This document shows, one piece after another, positions 25,847-34,926 of a stretch of 64,000 nt of DNA; position 1 is the first letter of the stretch; every line of letters begins with the position of its first letter. This DNA comes from a bacterium (lineage in GTDB: Bacteria; Bacillota; Clostridia; Lachnospirales; Lachnospiraceae). The stretch lies in contig JAMPFT010000010.1 in the NCBI GenBank assembly GCA_023664305.1, positions 21,483 through 85,482 of the forward strand. Direction: 5' to 3'. The notes below the pieces were generated by a model. That model searched no databases and was not told the DNA's origin. It saw nothing but the letters and a program-made list of their open reading frames with translations. The translations under genes and the position numbers were made by a program.

Positions 25847-28075
25847 ATGGAAAAAGTAAGCGGTTATGTGGAGCACATTATTTTTCAAAACAGCGAAAAC
25901 GGGTATACGGTGTTTGAACTGACGGCGGAGGGAGAGGAGATCACCTGCGTCGGTATGTGCAAGGGACTCGGCCAGGGGGAGAGCTTGGAAGCGGAAGGCG
26001 ATTACACGGAGCATCCCGTCTACGGGAAGCAGTTTAAAATTATAAGCTACAGGGCGGTAGTGCCCAAAGACAGCGCGAGCATGGAGCGCTATCTGGGTTC
26101 CGGTGCCATAAAGGGCGTGGGCGCGGCGCTGGCGGCAAGGATCGTCAAACGGTTCGGCGACGACACGTTCCGCATCATTGAGGAAGAGCCGGAGCGGCTT
26201 GCGGAGGTAAAGGGCGTCAGCGAGCGAAAAGCCCAGGAGATCGCCCTGCAGATGGAGGAAAAGAAGGATCTGCGGGACGCTCTGGTATATCTCCAGCAGT
26301 ATGGGATATCTAATGCCCTTTCCGTTAAGATATATAATCAGTACGGGATGGAATTATACAGCGTTATGAGGGAAAATCCCTACCGGCTGGCGGAGGATAT
26401 CGCAGGAGTCGGGTTTAAGATGGCGGATGAGCTTGCGTCCAGGATCGGGATCCATACGGATTCGGATTATCGGATCAGAAGCGGTGTTTTTTACACACTG
26501 TCGCAGTCGGTGGGAGAGGGGCACTGCTATCTGCCGATGAATACGCTTTTACAGCGGGCGCGTGCTCTTCTGGGAGTAGAGGAAGAGAATATACGTCCCC
26601 AGGTGGATAACCTGATGATGGAGAAGAAGGTAGTTATCAAGGATGACTGCGTATTTGCCGCACCGTACTATTACGCGGAGCTGAACTGTGCGAGGATGCT
26701 GGACGAGCTGAACGTGTCTGTGGATTCGGAGCGCCAGACGGCCGGGGAGGATGTGATCCGCAGGCGGCTGGAGAAGCTGGCGAAGGATTTGAACATGGAA
26801 TTGGACGAGCTGCAGATGCAGGCGGTGAGGGAGAGCATCGAAAACGGACTCTTTATTTTGGCGGGCGGCCCGGGAACCGGAAAGACGACCACGATAAATA
26901 TGATGATCCGGTTTTTTGAGGCGGAGGGGCTCGATATTTTTCTGGGAGCGCCTACCGGGCGCGCGGCAAAACGCATGACGGAGGCTACCGGCTATGAGGC
27001 GAGGACGGTACACCGTATGCTGGAGCTGAACAGCGCCCTCTCCGATGAGGACGCACAGAAGGTACGGTTTGAGAGAAATGAGGAGAATCCGCTGGAGGCG
27101 GATGTCATTATCATTGACGAGATGTCGATGGTAGATATCAGGTTGTTTCAGGCGCTGCTGAAAGCCGTGATCCCCGGAACGCGCCTGATTCTCGTAGGGG
27201 ATGTAAACCAGCTGCCCAGCGTCGGCCCCGGTCAGGTGCTGCGGGATCTGATTGAGAGCAGACGGTTTCCGATGGTGGAATTAAAGAAAATATTTCGCCA
27301 GGCGGAAGAAAGCGACATTATTGTCAACGCGCACAAAATCAACAGAGGAGAGCAAATTGCGCTGGATAATAAATCCAGAGATTTCTTCATGCTGGAGAGA
27401 AATGACGTAAATGTCATATACAAACATATGATCCAGCTGATACGGGAGAAGCTTCCGAAATATGTGAAGGCGACGCCCTTTGATATTCAGGTGCTGACGC
27501 CCATGAGAAAGGGCAGCCTGGGATGCGAGACGCTGAACGGGATCCTGCAGCAGTATCTCAACCCGCCCGAACCGCACAAGAGAGAGCATGTAAGCGGGGA
27601 GACTGTTTACCGCGTGGGAGATAAGGTCATGCAGGTAAAAAACAATTATCAGCTGGAATGGGAGATTGTCAGCCGCTACGGGATTCCCGTGGACCGGGGG
27701 ACCGGGGTCTTTAACGGTGATATGGGCAAGATTGTGGAGATCAATGAAAGCGCTTCCAGTCTTGTGGTGGAATACGACGAGCAGCGCAGAGTAACTTATC
27801 CGTTTTCGCTGCTGGAGGAATTGGAGCTGTCGTATGCAATTACAATCCACAAATCGCAGGGGAGCGAGTATCCGGCGGTGCTTCTGCCGCTGCTGGGCGG
27901 CCCGAGGATGCTGTTGAACAGGAATCTGCTGTATACGGCGATCACGAGGGCCAAAAGCTGCGTCACCGTTTTGGGAAGCAGCGAGACGGTGCGGACCATG
28001 ATTGACAATATTAGTGAAAACAGGCGCTGTACCGCGCTTGCACAGAGGATTCGGGAAATCGGAGGAACGGATTGA
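25847..28075 (+). CDS. recD2: RecD2-type superfamily 1B DNA helicase
   Basis: 742 residues from ATG 25847 with AAAGGGAG upstream; the frame is open further 5' but that part runs through the terminators. The N-terminal OB-like and helix-hairpin-helix repeats (IKGVGAALAARIVKRFG, VKGVSERKAQEI, IAGVGFKMADELASRIGI) are specific to RecD2. Walker A GGPGTGKT (340-347), Walker B IIIDEMSMVD, and the C-terminal AITIHKSQGSEYPAV of helicase domain 2 are intact. A 5'-3' helicase acting in repair without RecBC. TTGA overlap with comF shows operon structure. Confidence 0.95.
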   Translation: MEKVSGYVEHIIFQNSENGYTVFELTAEGEEITCVGMCKGLGQGESLEAEGDYTEHPVYGKQFKIISYRAVVPKDSASMERYLGSGAIKGVGAALAARIVKRFGDDTFRIIEEEPERLAEVKGVSERKAQEIALQMEEKKDLRDALVYLQQYGISNALSVKIYNQYGMELYSVMRENPYRLAEDIAGVGFKMADELASRIGIHTDSDYRIRSGVFYTLSQSVGEGHCYLPMNTLLQRARALLGVEEENIRPQVDNLMMEKKVVIKDDCVFAAPYYYAELNCARMLDELNVSVDSERQTAGEDVIRRRLEKLAKDLNMELDELQMQAVRESIENGLFILAGGPGTGKTTTINMMIRFFEAEGLDIFLGAPTGRAAKRMTEATGYEARTVHRMLELNSALSDEDAQKVRFERNEENPLEADVIIIDEMSMVDIRLFQALLKAVIPGTRLILVGDVNQLPSVGPGQVLRDLIESRRFPMVELKKIFRQAEESDIIVNAHKINRGEQIALDNKSRDFFMLERNDVNVIYKHMIQLIREKLPKYVKATPFDIQVLTPMRKGSLGCETLNGILQQYLNPPEPHKREHVSGETVYRVGDKVMQVKNNYQLEWEIVSRYGIPVDRGTGVFNGDMGKIVEINESASSLVVEYDEQRRVTYPFSLLEELELSYAITIHKSQGSEYPAVLLPLLGGPRMLLNRNLLYTAITRAKSCVTVLGSSETVRTMIDNISENRRCTALAQRIREIGGTD

Positions 28076-28791
28076 GCAAAATAAAAAAGATAGGGGAGGG
28101 TCTGCTGCAGATCGTATACCCCAGACGGTGCCCCGTCTGTGACGGGATCACGGGCCGCAGGGGAGAAAAAATATGTCCGGAGTGTACCCGGAAGCTGACG
28201 CTTCTGACGTCGCCCTGGTGTATGCGGTGTGGCAGAAAGCTGCAGGAGGAAGAGGAATACTGTCCGGAGTGCAGGGGAAGAAAACGTTCTTTTGAGCGCG
28301 GCAGGTCGCTTTACGAGTACGAGGGGGCGGCGGAGGCCATCTATCGGTTTAAATACGCAGGCCGCAGGGAATACGCCGACTTTTTCGGGGAACAGATCTG
28401 CGCGCATTTGGGCGAATTTATCCGGAATACGAAACCGGACGCTCTGGCGCCGATCCCGCTGCACAAAAGCAGAATGCGCGCCCGGGGCTACAATCAGGCG
28501 GCGCTGCTTGCCAGGGCGGTGGGAAGGCAGATGAACATTCCTGTTTACCCCAAAATGCTGGTACGGGTGAAAAAAACGGCGCCTCAGAAAAAATTAAATC
28601 CGGAAGAACGTCAAAATAATTTGAAAAAGGCTTTTATTATGGGACGAAATGATGTAAAATTAAAGACGATTATAGTTATCGATGACATCTATACCACCGG
28701 CGCTACAATAGAGGAAGCGGCAAAGGTGTTAAAGGAGGCCGGAGCCGACAGAATTTATTTCATCACTTTGGCCTGTGGGGCGGGGGTATAG
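28072..28791 (+). CDS. comF: ComF family phosphoribosyltransferase-like protein
   Basis: 239 residues from TTG 28072, overlapping the recD2 stop, with GGAGG six bases before. An N-terminal zinc ribbon has CPVCDG, CPECTRK, CMRCGRK and CPECRGRK. The PRTase fold follows: LAPIPLHKSRMRARGYNQAA and the PRPP loop IIVIDDIYTTGATIEEAAKV. ComFC/ComF is needed for uptake of transforming DNA. In B. subtilis it also precedes yvyF, as here. Confidence 0.92.
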   Translation: MSKIKKIGEGLLQIVYPRRCPVCDGITGRRGEKICPECTRKLTLLTSPWCMRCGRKLQEEEEYCPECRGRKRSFERGRSLYEYEGAAEAIYRFKYAGRREYADFFGEQICAHLGEFIRNTKPDALAPIPLHKSRMRARGYNQAALLARAVGRQMNIPVYPKMLVRVKKTAPQKKLNPEERQNNLKKAFIMGRNDVKLKTIIVIDDIYTTGATIEEAAKVLKEAGADRIYFITLACGAGV

Positions 28792-28821
28792 TGAATTAGC
28801 CGCAAAAAAACGGAGGATACT

Positions 28822-29229
28822 ATGAATATCAGAAATTGTAAAATGTGTGGCAGGATTTTTAACTATGTTTCCGGTCCGGCGGTCTGTCCGAGCTGCAAGG
28901 ACAGTCTGGAGGTCAAGTTCCAGGAGGTCAAGGATTATATCCGGGAACACAAGGGCGTGGGAATCAACGAGGTGGCGGAGGCCTGTGATGTGGAAGCGGC
29001 TCAGATCCGCCAGTGGCTGCGGGAGGACAGACTGGAGGTTACGGAGGATTCCGCCCTCTACTTGAGCTGCGAGTCCTGCGGCGCGCCGATCCGCAGCGGA
29101 CGGTTTTGCGAAAAATGCAAGAACAACATGGCAAAGAATTTGAACAGCGCGATAAGCGCCGGGAAACCTGCGCCGAAGCCGGAACGTCCCAAGGAGGAAG
29201 GCGGCGCGAAGATGAGGTTCCTGCAGTAG
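28822..29229 (+). CDS. yvyF: YvyF-like flagellar operon protein
   Basis: 135 residues, CGGAGG upstream. Two zinc knuckles: CKMCGR with CPSC at the start and CESCG with CEKC at about 83-100. Between them lies a MerR-like helix-turn-helix, VGINEVAEACDVEAAQIRQW with LREDRLEV. The C-terminus is low-complexity (KPAPKPERPKEEGG). Matches the TIGR03826-type flagellar operon proteins seen beside comF and flgM in Bacillus. Role unproven; possibly a translational or transcriptional regulator of late flagellar genes. flgM does not follow here. Confidence 0.8.
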   Translation: MNIRNCKMCGRIFNYVSGPAVCPSCKDSLEVKFQEVKDYIREHKGVGINEVAEACDVEAAQIRQWLREDRLEVTEDSALYLSCESCGAPIRSGRFCEKCKNNMAKNLNSAISAGKPAPKPERPKEEGGAKMRFLQ

Positions 29230-29239
29230 GAGGATTTGT

Positions 29240-29662
29240 ATGCTGAATGAAGAGCGCGTGATCATGATGACGCATATGGCGTCCTATGAGAACGGCGAAG
29301 GAAAAAAGAATGTAAAGATCGGCAGTTACTTCAGGAGCGATTACATTGCGGTGCAGATACTGAAATCCCTGATCTGCGGCACAATCGCTTTTGCCGTGGT
29401 GTTTGCGCTGTACGTTTTTTACGATTTTGAAGTATTTATGCAGAATCTGTACAAAGCGGATCTGATTGAGCTTGCCAAAAAGATACTGATGTATTATGCG
29501 GTGACGGTGGCAGGCTACGGCATTGTGACTTATATCGTCTGCACATACCGTTATGCGGAGGCTAAGCACAGCCTGAAAAGATATTATCATAGTTTGAAAA
29601 AGCTGAATTCTCTTTACGGCGGCGAGAGCGCCCCGAAGAAGACAGCCGGAGGCCGTAGATGA
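29240..29662 (+). CDS. Conserved membrane protein of unknown function
   Basis: 140 residues, TAGGAGG before ATG 29240. Two membrane segments (SLICGTIAFAVVFALYVFYD, about 43-62, and MYYAVTVAGYGIVTYIVCTY, about 84-103) joined by an amphipathic loop, with basic ends (KHSLKRYYHSLKKL). No enzyme motif. Ten bases after yvyF and overlapping the next gene by ATGA, so it belongs to the operon leading to cdaA. Confidence 0.75.
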   Translation: MLNEERVIMMTHMASYENGEGKKNVKIGSYFRSDYIAVQILKSLICGTIAFAVVFALYVFYDFEVFMQNLYKADLIELAKKILMYYAVTVAGYGIVTYIVCTYRYAEAKHSLKRYYHSLKKLNSLYGGESAPKKTAGGRR

Positions 29663-30759
29663 CAGGATTACTGGAAATGAGAGAAAAATTAAAGGCGTTG
29701 TACAGCAGATATGAGGTGTTTCTTCTGCCCATTGTCAAATTTCTGCTGGCATTTATCGTGTTGAATACGCTGAACGGAAAGATGGGATATATGACGAGGC
29801 TGGATAACATAGCCATCGTGCTGATCGCGGCGCTGATGTGCTCGTTCCTCCCTACAGGATTTATCGTCCTGTTTGCGGCGGGATTCAGTCTGATGCATAT
29901 GTATGCGCTTTCCATGGAAGTGGCGCTGGTGGGAGTATGCGTGTATCTGATTATGTTTCTGCTGTTTTTCAGATTCAGCCCTAAGGATACGGTGCTGGTG
30001 ATTCTGACGCCGCTTTTGTGTACAATGAAAATCCCCTATATCATCCCGCTGGCGGCGGGGCTGTTGTGCGCGCCCACGGCGATTGTATCCGTGGGGTGCG
30101 GTCTGGCGGTATATTATCTGCTTCGGACGGTAATCAACGCAGCGCCCGCAATTTCAACCATGGACGAGACGGCAGGAAAGCTGCGTCTGATTATCGACGG
30201 GATTGCGGGAAACCGGGAAATGATGGTGATGATCGCCGCTTTTGCAGTGACGATTTTAACCGTATATCTGATCAGAAGGCTGTCTGTGGATTACGCGTGG
30301 ACGATAGCAATGATAGCCGGCGCGATGGTTAATGTGGTAATCCTGCTGATCGGGGATCTGCTGTACGAGATCAATATTTCGATTCTGGGAGCGCTTTTGG
30401 GATCCGTTCTGGCGCTGGGAGCCGCAAAGGTAATTGAGTTTTTCCGGTTCTGCGTGGATTACAGGCGCACGGAAAAGGTACAGTTTGAGGATGACGAATA
30501 TTATTATTACGTCAAGGCGGTCCCGAAGATGAGCGTGACGGCTCCTACCAAGACGGTGAAGAGGATTAATGCGCAGCGCCCCGGGGGAGGCGGCCGCAGC
30601 GTCGCGACGGAGAGAGCCGCGGGACGCAGACAGGGAGCGCACGACGCCGCGCGGAGAGCCGGAAGCGGCCGAAATAACGGCAGGAGCATAACAGTCGGAA
30701 ACACGGACGTAGATGCGGAAATCGAAGATCAGACCGACGATTATGACGAGATTTATTAA
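29659..30759 (+). CDS. Polytopic membrane protein of unknown function
   Basis: 366 residues. About nine hydrophobic helices in the first 265 residues (for example FLLPIVKFLLAFIVLN, IAIVLIAALMCSFLPTGFIV, MMVMIAAFAVTILTVYLI). A cytosolic tail follows with EDDEYYYYVKAVPKMSVTAP, a Gly/Arg-rich linker (RPGGGGRSVATERAAGRRQG) and an acidic end DVDAEIEDQTDDYDEIY. The tail, reversing charge from basic to acidic, looks like a binding or regulatory region. The following gene is the c-di-AMP synthase, with 28 bases between. Family not recognised. Confidence 0.75.
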   Translation: MTGLLEMREKLKALYSRYEVFLLPIVKFLLAFIVLNTLNGKMGYMTRLDNIAIVLIAALMCSFLPTGFIVLFAAGFSLMHMYALSMEVALVGVCVYLIMFLLFFRFSPKDTVLVILTPLLCTMKIPYIIPLAAGLLCAPTAIVSVGCGLAVYYLLRTVINAAPAISTMDETAGKLRLIIDGIAGNREMMVMIAAFAVTILTVYLIRRLSVDYAWTIAMIAGAMVNVVILLIGDLLYEINISILGALLGSVLALGAAKVIEFFRFCVDYRRTEKVQFEDDEYYYYVKAVPKMSVTAPTKTVKRINAQRPGGGGRSVATERAAGRRQGAHDAARRAGSGRNNGRSITVGNTDVDAEIEDQTDDYDEIY

Positions 30760-30787
30760 GAAAAGGCAAAATAGGATGTAGGGCGAG

Positions 30788-31684
30788 ATGCAGTGGGTTG
30801 AGCAAGTAGTAGGCTATGTAAAAAACATCGGCACATACCGTGGTACAATCGATGCATATGATATTTTGGAGATCCTGATTATTGCCATTCTGGTGTATTA
30901 CATTCTGGTCTGGATGAAGACCACCAGAGCATGGCAGCTGTTGAAGGGTCTGATTGTCATAAGCGTATTTCTGATACTGGCATACTGCATGGAGATGACT
31001 ACCATCATGTGGCTGGCCAGAAATCTCCTGTCCTTTGCGGTGACGGCGATTATCGTCGTGATGCAGCCGGAGCTCCGCCACGCCTTGGAAGAGCTGGGGA
31101 AAAAGAATTTTCTGCCGATCGGCGTTTTCACGGATTCTTCCCGAAAAGAGCAGAATGTTTTCTCCGAGAAGACAATCAACGAGATCGTCAAGGCCTGCGT
31201 CGAGATGGGCAAGGTAAAGACGGGAGCGCTGATCGTTATTGAACAGAAGGAGTCCCTGAAGGATTATGAGCGCACCGGCATCGCGGTTGACGGTATCGTC
31301 ACAAGCCAGCTGCTCATCAATATATTCGAACATAATACGCCGCTGCACGACGGGGCTGTAATCATCCGTGGCAACCGCATCACGTCGGCCACCTGCTATC
31401 TGCCTCTGTCCGACAATCTGGGCCTGAGCAAGGAGCTGGGAACCAGGCACCGCGCAGGCGTGGGCATTTCCGAGGCTACGGATTCGCTGACCGTCATTGT
31501 GTCGGAAGAGACAGGAAAGCTGAGCGTTGCATATGAAGGGAAGCTGGAGCGTGGGCTCGGCGCAGACGAGCTGAGAACCAGAATGTATCAGATCCTGAAT
31601 AAACAGGGCGGCGAAAGGCCGAAGGCTAAGGTGATCTGGAAGGGAAGGAGAAAAGCGAAGCATGAAAAAAAAGATATTACATAA
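30788..31684 (+). CDS. cdaA: Diadenylate cyclase CdaA
   Basis: 298 residues. Three N-terminal membrane helices (about 26-42, 52-67, 76-92) and the cytosolic DAC domain with DGA (188-190, in TPLHDGAVII) and RHR (220-222, in LGTRHRAGVGISE), the two catalytic motifs. It makes c-di-AMP from two ATP, controlling potassium and osmolyte transport and wall stress. It overlaps cdaR by 23 bases and is followed by glmM, the conserved cdaA-cdaR-glmM module in which both neighbours modulate the cyclase. Confidence 0.97.
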   Translation: MQWVEQVVGYVKNIGTYRGTIDAYDILEILIIAILVYYILVWMKTTRAWQLLKGLIVISVFLILAYCMEMTTIMWLARNLLSFAVTAIIVVMQPELRHALEELGKKNFLPIGVFTDSSRKEQNVFSEKTINEIVKACVEMGKVKTGALIVIEQKESLKDYERTGIAVDGIVTSQLLINIFEHNTPLHDGAVIIRGNRITSATCYLPLSDNLGLSKELGTRHRAGVGISEATDSLTVIVSEETGKLSVAYEGKLERGLGADELRTRMYQILNKQGGERPKAKVIWKGRRKAKHEKKDIT

Positions 31685-32936
31685 CTGGGCGCTGAAGCTG
31701 GCTTCTCTTCTTCTGGCTTTTGTGCTCTGGTTTCTTGTGGTCAGAATAGACGATCCGCCGGAGACGGTAAACTTTTCCAACGTGCCCGTGAATCTTCTGA
31801 ATACGGATCTGCTGGATAAGGAAAATAAGGTTTTTGAAGTGCTGGGCAATACGGATACCGTCAGAGTAACGGTCAGAGCGCCCGGAAGCATCGTGAGAGA
31901 GCTGCGCGCCTCGGATATTGTGGCAGAGGCCGATGTGAGCAAGCTGACAGACATTAATACGATTGAAATATCATATGTTGTTCAGAATGCAAATGTGGAA
32001 TCTATAAAAGGAGATCATGATTTTGTACGCCTCAGCGTAGAGGATAGGCTGACCGAACTGTTCCGGGTCCAGTGTAAGACGAAGGGAGAGGTGGCCGAGG
32101 GTTATCTCGTGGCAAGCGTTACCCCGGACCAGAACCGGATAGAGGTCAGCGGGCCGAGATCTTCGGTGGAGAGAATCAGCTATGTCGGGGTGGAGGTCGA
32201 TGTCACCGGAGCGTTCGCCAATGTCTCCATGAATGTGGAGACGCAGTTTTATGACGCGGAGGACAATCTGCTGGATTTGCCCAATGTGACGGCAAACGTG
32301 CATTACATCCATACGGCGGTAGAGGTGCTGGCTACGAAAGAGGTTCCCCTTGAGCTGAATGTGATGGGAGTTCCTGCGGAGGGCTATCTGGCTACGGGAA
32401 AGGTAGAGTGTGACATTTCCAGCGTCAGGGTAGCGGGATCGGTTACGGCGCTGGCCGGATTGGCAAAGATTACAATTCCGGAGGAAGTGCTCAATATAAC
32501 CGGTGAGAGCGGTAATATGGTTACCGTTATCAACCTGAAGGACTATCTGCCGAACGGTGTGCGCCTGGAGGACAGCGCGTCCAACGGCAGGGCAACGGTC
32601 ACGGTCTATATTGAACCTCTGGTCGAGAGAACCTATACGCTCCGCGCGTCCGATTTTGAGATACTCAACGTACCGGCGGGGTATGAGGTTGAAATCATGG
32701 AGACAGAAGAGCCTTACGAGTTGACCGTCGAGGGGCTGCGAGATGCGGTATCCGCGGTTTCTGCGGAGATGACGCGGGGAACGGTGAATATCGGAGAATG
32801 GATGGCGGAAGAGGAAATCAGTGATCCCGGGGATCATACCTATCAGATTCCTGCGGTATTTTCCCTGCCGGCCAACGTGGAAAGAACAAATGAGGTCATT
32901 CTGACGGTACATTTTTATAAGACGGGGGAAGCCTGA
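31662..32936 (+). CDS. cdaR: YbbR-domain regulator of CdaA
   Basis: 424 residues. An N-terminal membrane anchor (WALKLASLLLAFVLWFLVV, about 6-24) is followed by four extracytoplasmic YbbR repeats, each with an immunoglobulin-like beta pattern ending in VRVTVRAPG-, IEVSGPRSSV-, VRVAGSVTAL- and LTVEGLRDAV-type strands. It sits in the cdaA operon and binds the cyclase from outside. The overlap with cdaA suggests coupled translation. Confidence 0.93.
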   Translation: MKKKILHNWALKLASLLLAFVLWFLVVRIDDPPETVNFSNVPVNLLNTDLLDKENKVFEVLGNTDTVRVTVRAPGSIVRELRASDIVAEADVSKLTDINTIEISYVVQNANVESIKGDHDFVRLSVEDRLTELFRVQCKTKGEVAEGYLVASVTPDQNRIEVSGPRSSVERISYVGVEVDVTGAFANVSMNVETQFYDAEDNLLDLPNVTANVHYIHTAVEVLATKEVPLELNVMGVPAEGYLATGKVECDISSVRVAGSVTALAGLAKITIPEEVLNITGESGNMVTVINLKDYLPNGVRLEDSASNGRATVTVYIEPLVERTYTLRASDFEILNVPAGYEVEIMETEEPYELTVEGLRDAVSAVSAEMTRGTVNIGEWMAEEEISDPGDHTYQIPAVFSLPANVERTNEVILTVHFYKTGEA

Positions 32937-33032
32937 GGGAAATCCTTTCAGCGGGAAGGGAATCCGGCTTCGCACAGATAGTTATGTATGCAGCCTGTTT
33001 TATGCGGCGGGAACGGAGGAGCAAGACAGAAA

Positions 33033-34382
33033 ATGGCGAGATTATTCGGTACGGACGGCGTCAGAGGGATCGCAAACGAGGAATTAACGCCGCTTTTGGC
33101 GATGCAGCTGGGGCAGGCGGGAGCATGTGTGCTGACAAGGGAGAAAGAACATAAGCCGACTATTATGGTGGGATGCGATACGAGAATTTCAGGCGATATG
33201 CTTGCCAACGCGCTGATGGCGGGAGCGTGCTCCGTGGGCGCAAACTGTGTCTATGTGGGCGTTATTCCCACCCCGGCGGTGGCGTATCTCACACAGAAAT
33301 ACAGGGTGGATGCGGGGGTGGTTATCTCGGCCTCCCACAATCCGGTGGAGTTTAACGGAATCAAGTTTTTTGACGGGAACGGTTATAAGCTCCCCGACGA
33401 ACTGGAGGACGAGATCGAACAGCTGATCCGTGAGAATATGGACGGCGTCAAATTCCCGATCGGCCCGGGCGTGGGTAAGATCAAATACCGCACGGATGCC
33501 AGGGAGGAATATATCAACCATTCCATTCGGGCGGTTCCCGTCAATCTGAGCGGAATGAAGATTGTGGTAGACTGTGCAGAGGGCGCGGCATTTTATACCT
33601 CCGTGGAGGCGTTGAAGGAATTGGGAGGCAGCATTGTGGCCATCCACAACAATCCCGACGGCACGAACATTAATGCAAACTGCGGTTCTACCCATATGGA
33701 GGAGCTGCAGGCGAGAGTTGTGTATGAAAAGGCGCAGATCGGCCTTGCCTTTGACGGCGACGCGGACAGACTGCTGGCTGTGGACGAGACCGGACGCATA
33801 GTGGACGGCGATCAGATTATGGCGATTGTGGGAAACCACATGAAGAGGCAGGGAAAACTGAAAAAGGATACTATTGTGGCTACCGTGATGAGTAATCTCG
33901 GCTTTTTCCTCATGGGAGAAAAATGCGGACTTACCATCGAGCAGACGAAGGTTGGCGACCGCTATGTATTGGAGCGCATGAAGGAAATCGGCGCCAGCCT
34001 TGGGGGAGAGCAGTCCGGACACATCATTTTTCTGGACGAAAACACTACGGGAGACGGGCTGCTCAGCGCGCTGCATCTGCTGGAGGTGATGGCGGAGACG
34101 GGGAAAAGTCTTTCGGAGCTAACTTCCGTTATGGAGGTGTTGCCGCAGGCGCTGGTAAACGCTAAAGTTGCAAATCATAAAAAGGATAAATATCTGGAGT
34201 ATCCTGAGGTGTCTGACGCGATCAGAGAACTGGAAAATAAATTTGCCGGAGAAGGCCGCGTGCTGATCAGGCCGTCCGGAACGGAGCCGCTGGTTCGCGT
34301 CATGATCGAGGGGAAGGATCAGAAGGTGATTCAGGAAGAAGCGGAAAAGCTGGCCGGACTGATTCAGGACGTGATGTTTTAG
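33033..34382 (+). CDS. glmM: Phosphoglucosamine mutase
   Basis: 449 residues from ATG 33033 (GGAGGA at 33015-33020); the upstream ATG at 32988 would add 15 residues before the conserved MARLFGTDGVRG. The active-site Ser 101 is in VVISASHNPVEFNG, the metal loop is AFDGDADRL, and EQSGHIIF and the phosphate-binding RPSGTEPLVRVM follow. Converts glucosamine-6-P to glucosamine-1-P for peptidoglycan; it also inhibits CdaA in several Firmicutes. Confidence 0.97.
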   Translation: MARLFGTDGVRGIANEELTPLLAMQLGQAGACVLTREKEHKPTIMVGCDTRISGDMLANALMAGACSVGANCVYVGVIPTPAVAYLTQKYRVDAGVVISASHNPVEFNGIKFFDGNGYKLPDELEDEIEQLIRENMDGVKFPIGPGVGKIKYRTDAREEYINHSIRAVPVNLSGMKIVVDCAEGAAFYTSVEALKELGGSIVAIHNNPDGTNINANCGSTHMEELQARVVYEKAQIGLAFDGDADRLLAVDETGRIVDGDQIMAIVGNHMKRQGKLKKDTIVATVMSNLGFFLMGEKCGLTIEQTKVGDRYVLERMKEIGASLGGEQSGHIIFLDENTTGDGLLSALHLLEVMAETGKSLSELTSVMEVLPQALVNAKVANHKKDKYLEYPEVSDAIRELENKFAGEGRVLIRPSGTEPLVRVMIEGKDQKVIQEEAEKLAGLIQDVMF

Positions 34383-34396
34383 ACGGCAAAAAGCAC

Positions 34397-34425
34397 TTGT
34401 GAATCATTCTTAATCATGATATGAT
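34397..34425 (+). promoter_or_regulatory. Promoter of ptsH
   Basis: TTGTGA (34397-34402), 17-bp spacer, TATGAT (34420-34425). About 97 bases before the HPr start; the gap is otherwise featureless. Confidence 0.65.
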
Positions 34426-34521
34426 AAGTGTGTAAAAACAGAGTTTTCGCGTTATGGGGTGATTTGCAAATAAAATGGGAGAAGGACGCTGCGTGGCAGC
34501 AGAAATTGGAGGGAAGTTACA

Positions 34522-34785
34522 ATGGTAAGTCAGAAGGTAATGATCAAAAATCCCACGGGCTTGCACCTCAGGCCGGCGGGTATCCTGTGTAAAGAAGCAA
34601 TGCAGTTTAAATCCCTGATTACGTTTACCTTCAGGGATAACACGGCAAATGCGAAAAGCGTGTTGAGCGTGTTGGGGGCGTGCGTGAAATGCGGCGATGA
34701 GATTGAGTTTGTCTGCGAGGGCGAGGATGAGCAGGAGGCGTTGGCTGCGTTAGTGCAGGCGGTAGAAAGCGGTTTGGGGGAATAA
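34522..34785 (+). CDS. ptsH: Phosphocarrier protein HPr
   Basis: 87 residues, GGAGGGAAG before ATG 34522. His 15 lies in NPTGLHLRPAG, with Leu instead of the usual Ala between His and Arg. Ser 46 lies in NAKSVLSVL, so regulatory phosphorylation by HPr kinase is possible. Carries phosphate from enzyme I to sugar-specific EIIs. No ptsI follows; the gene stands alone with its own promoter and terminator. A catabolite-repression Crh-like role is less likely because His 15 is present. Confidence 0.93.
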   Translation: MVSQKVMIKNPTGLHLRPAGILCKEAMQFKSLITFTFRDNTANAKSVLSVLGACVKCGDEIEFVCEGEDEQEALAALVQAVESGLGE

Positions 34786-34800
34786 ATCGGTCTGTATCAA

Positions 34801-34855
34801 AACGGGCCTGCGGTTGACGAAAGGACAGTCGAACCGCAGACCCGTTATTTTATTC
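34801..34855 (+). terminator. Terminator after ptsH
   Basis: AACGGGCCTGCGGTT (34801-34815) pairs with AACCGCAGACCCGTT (34832-34846), then TTATTTTATT. Confidence 0.88.
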
Positions 34856-34926
34856 TATAGTAAACTTCGTTGCAACAAGGGAAGAATGCGGAGCATTCTT
34901 CTAAGTGCCGCTTGCGGCACTTTTTT
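34850..34926. repeat. 77-bp twin-hairpin repeat, copy 2
   Basis: Same plan as 9965-10041: GAAGAATGC-GGA-GCATTCTTC then AAGTGCCGC-TT-GCGGCACTT and a T run. Its right end overlaps the stop codon of the DUF3048 gene. Differs from copy 1 at about five positions, one of which is the loop base of the first hairpin. Confidence 0.75.
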
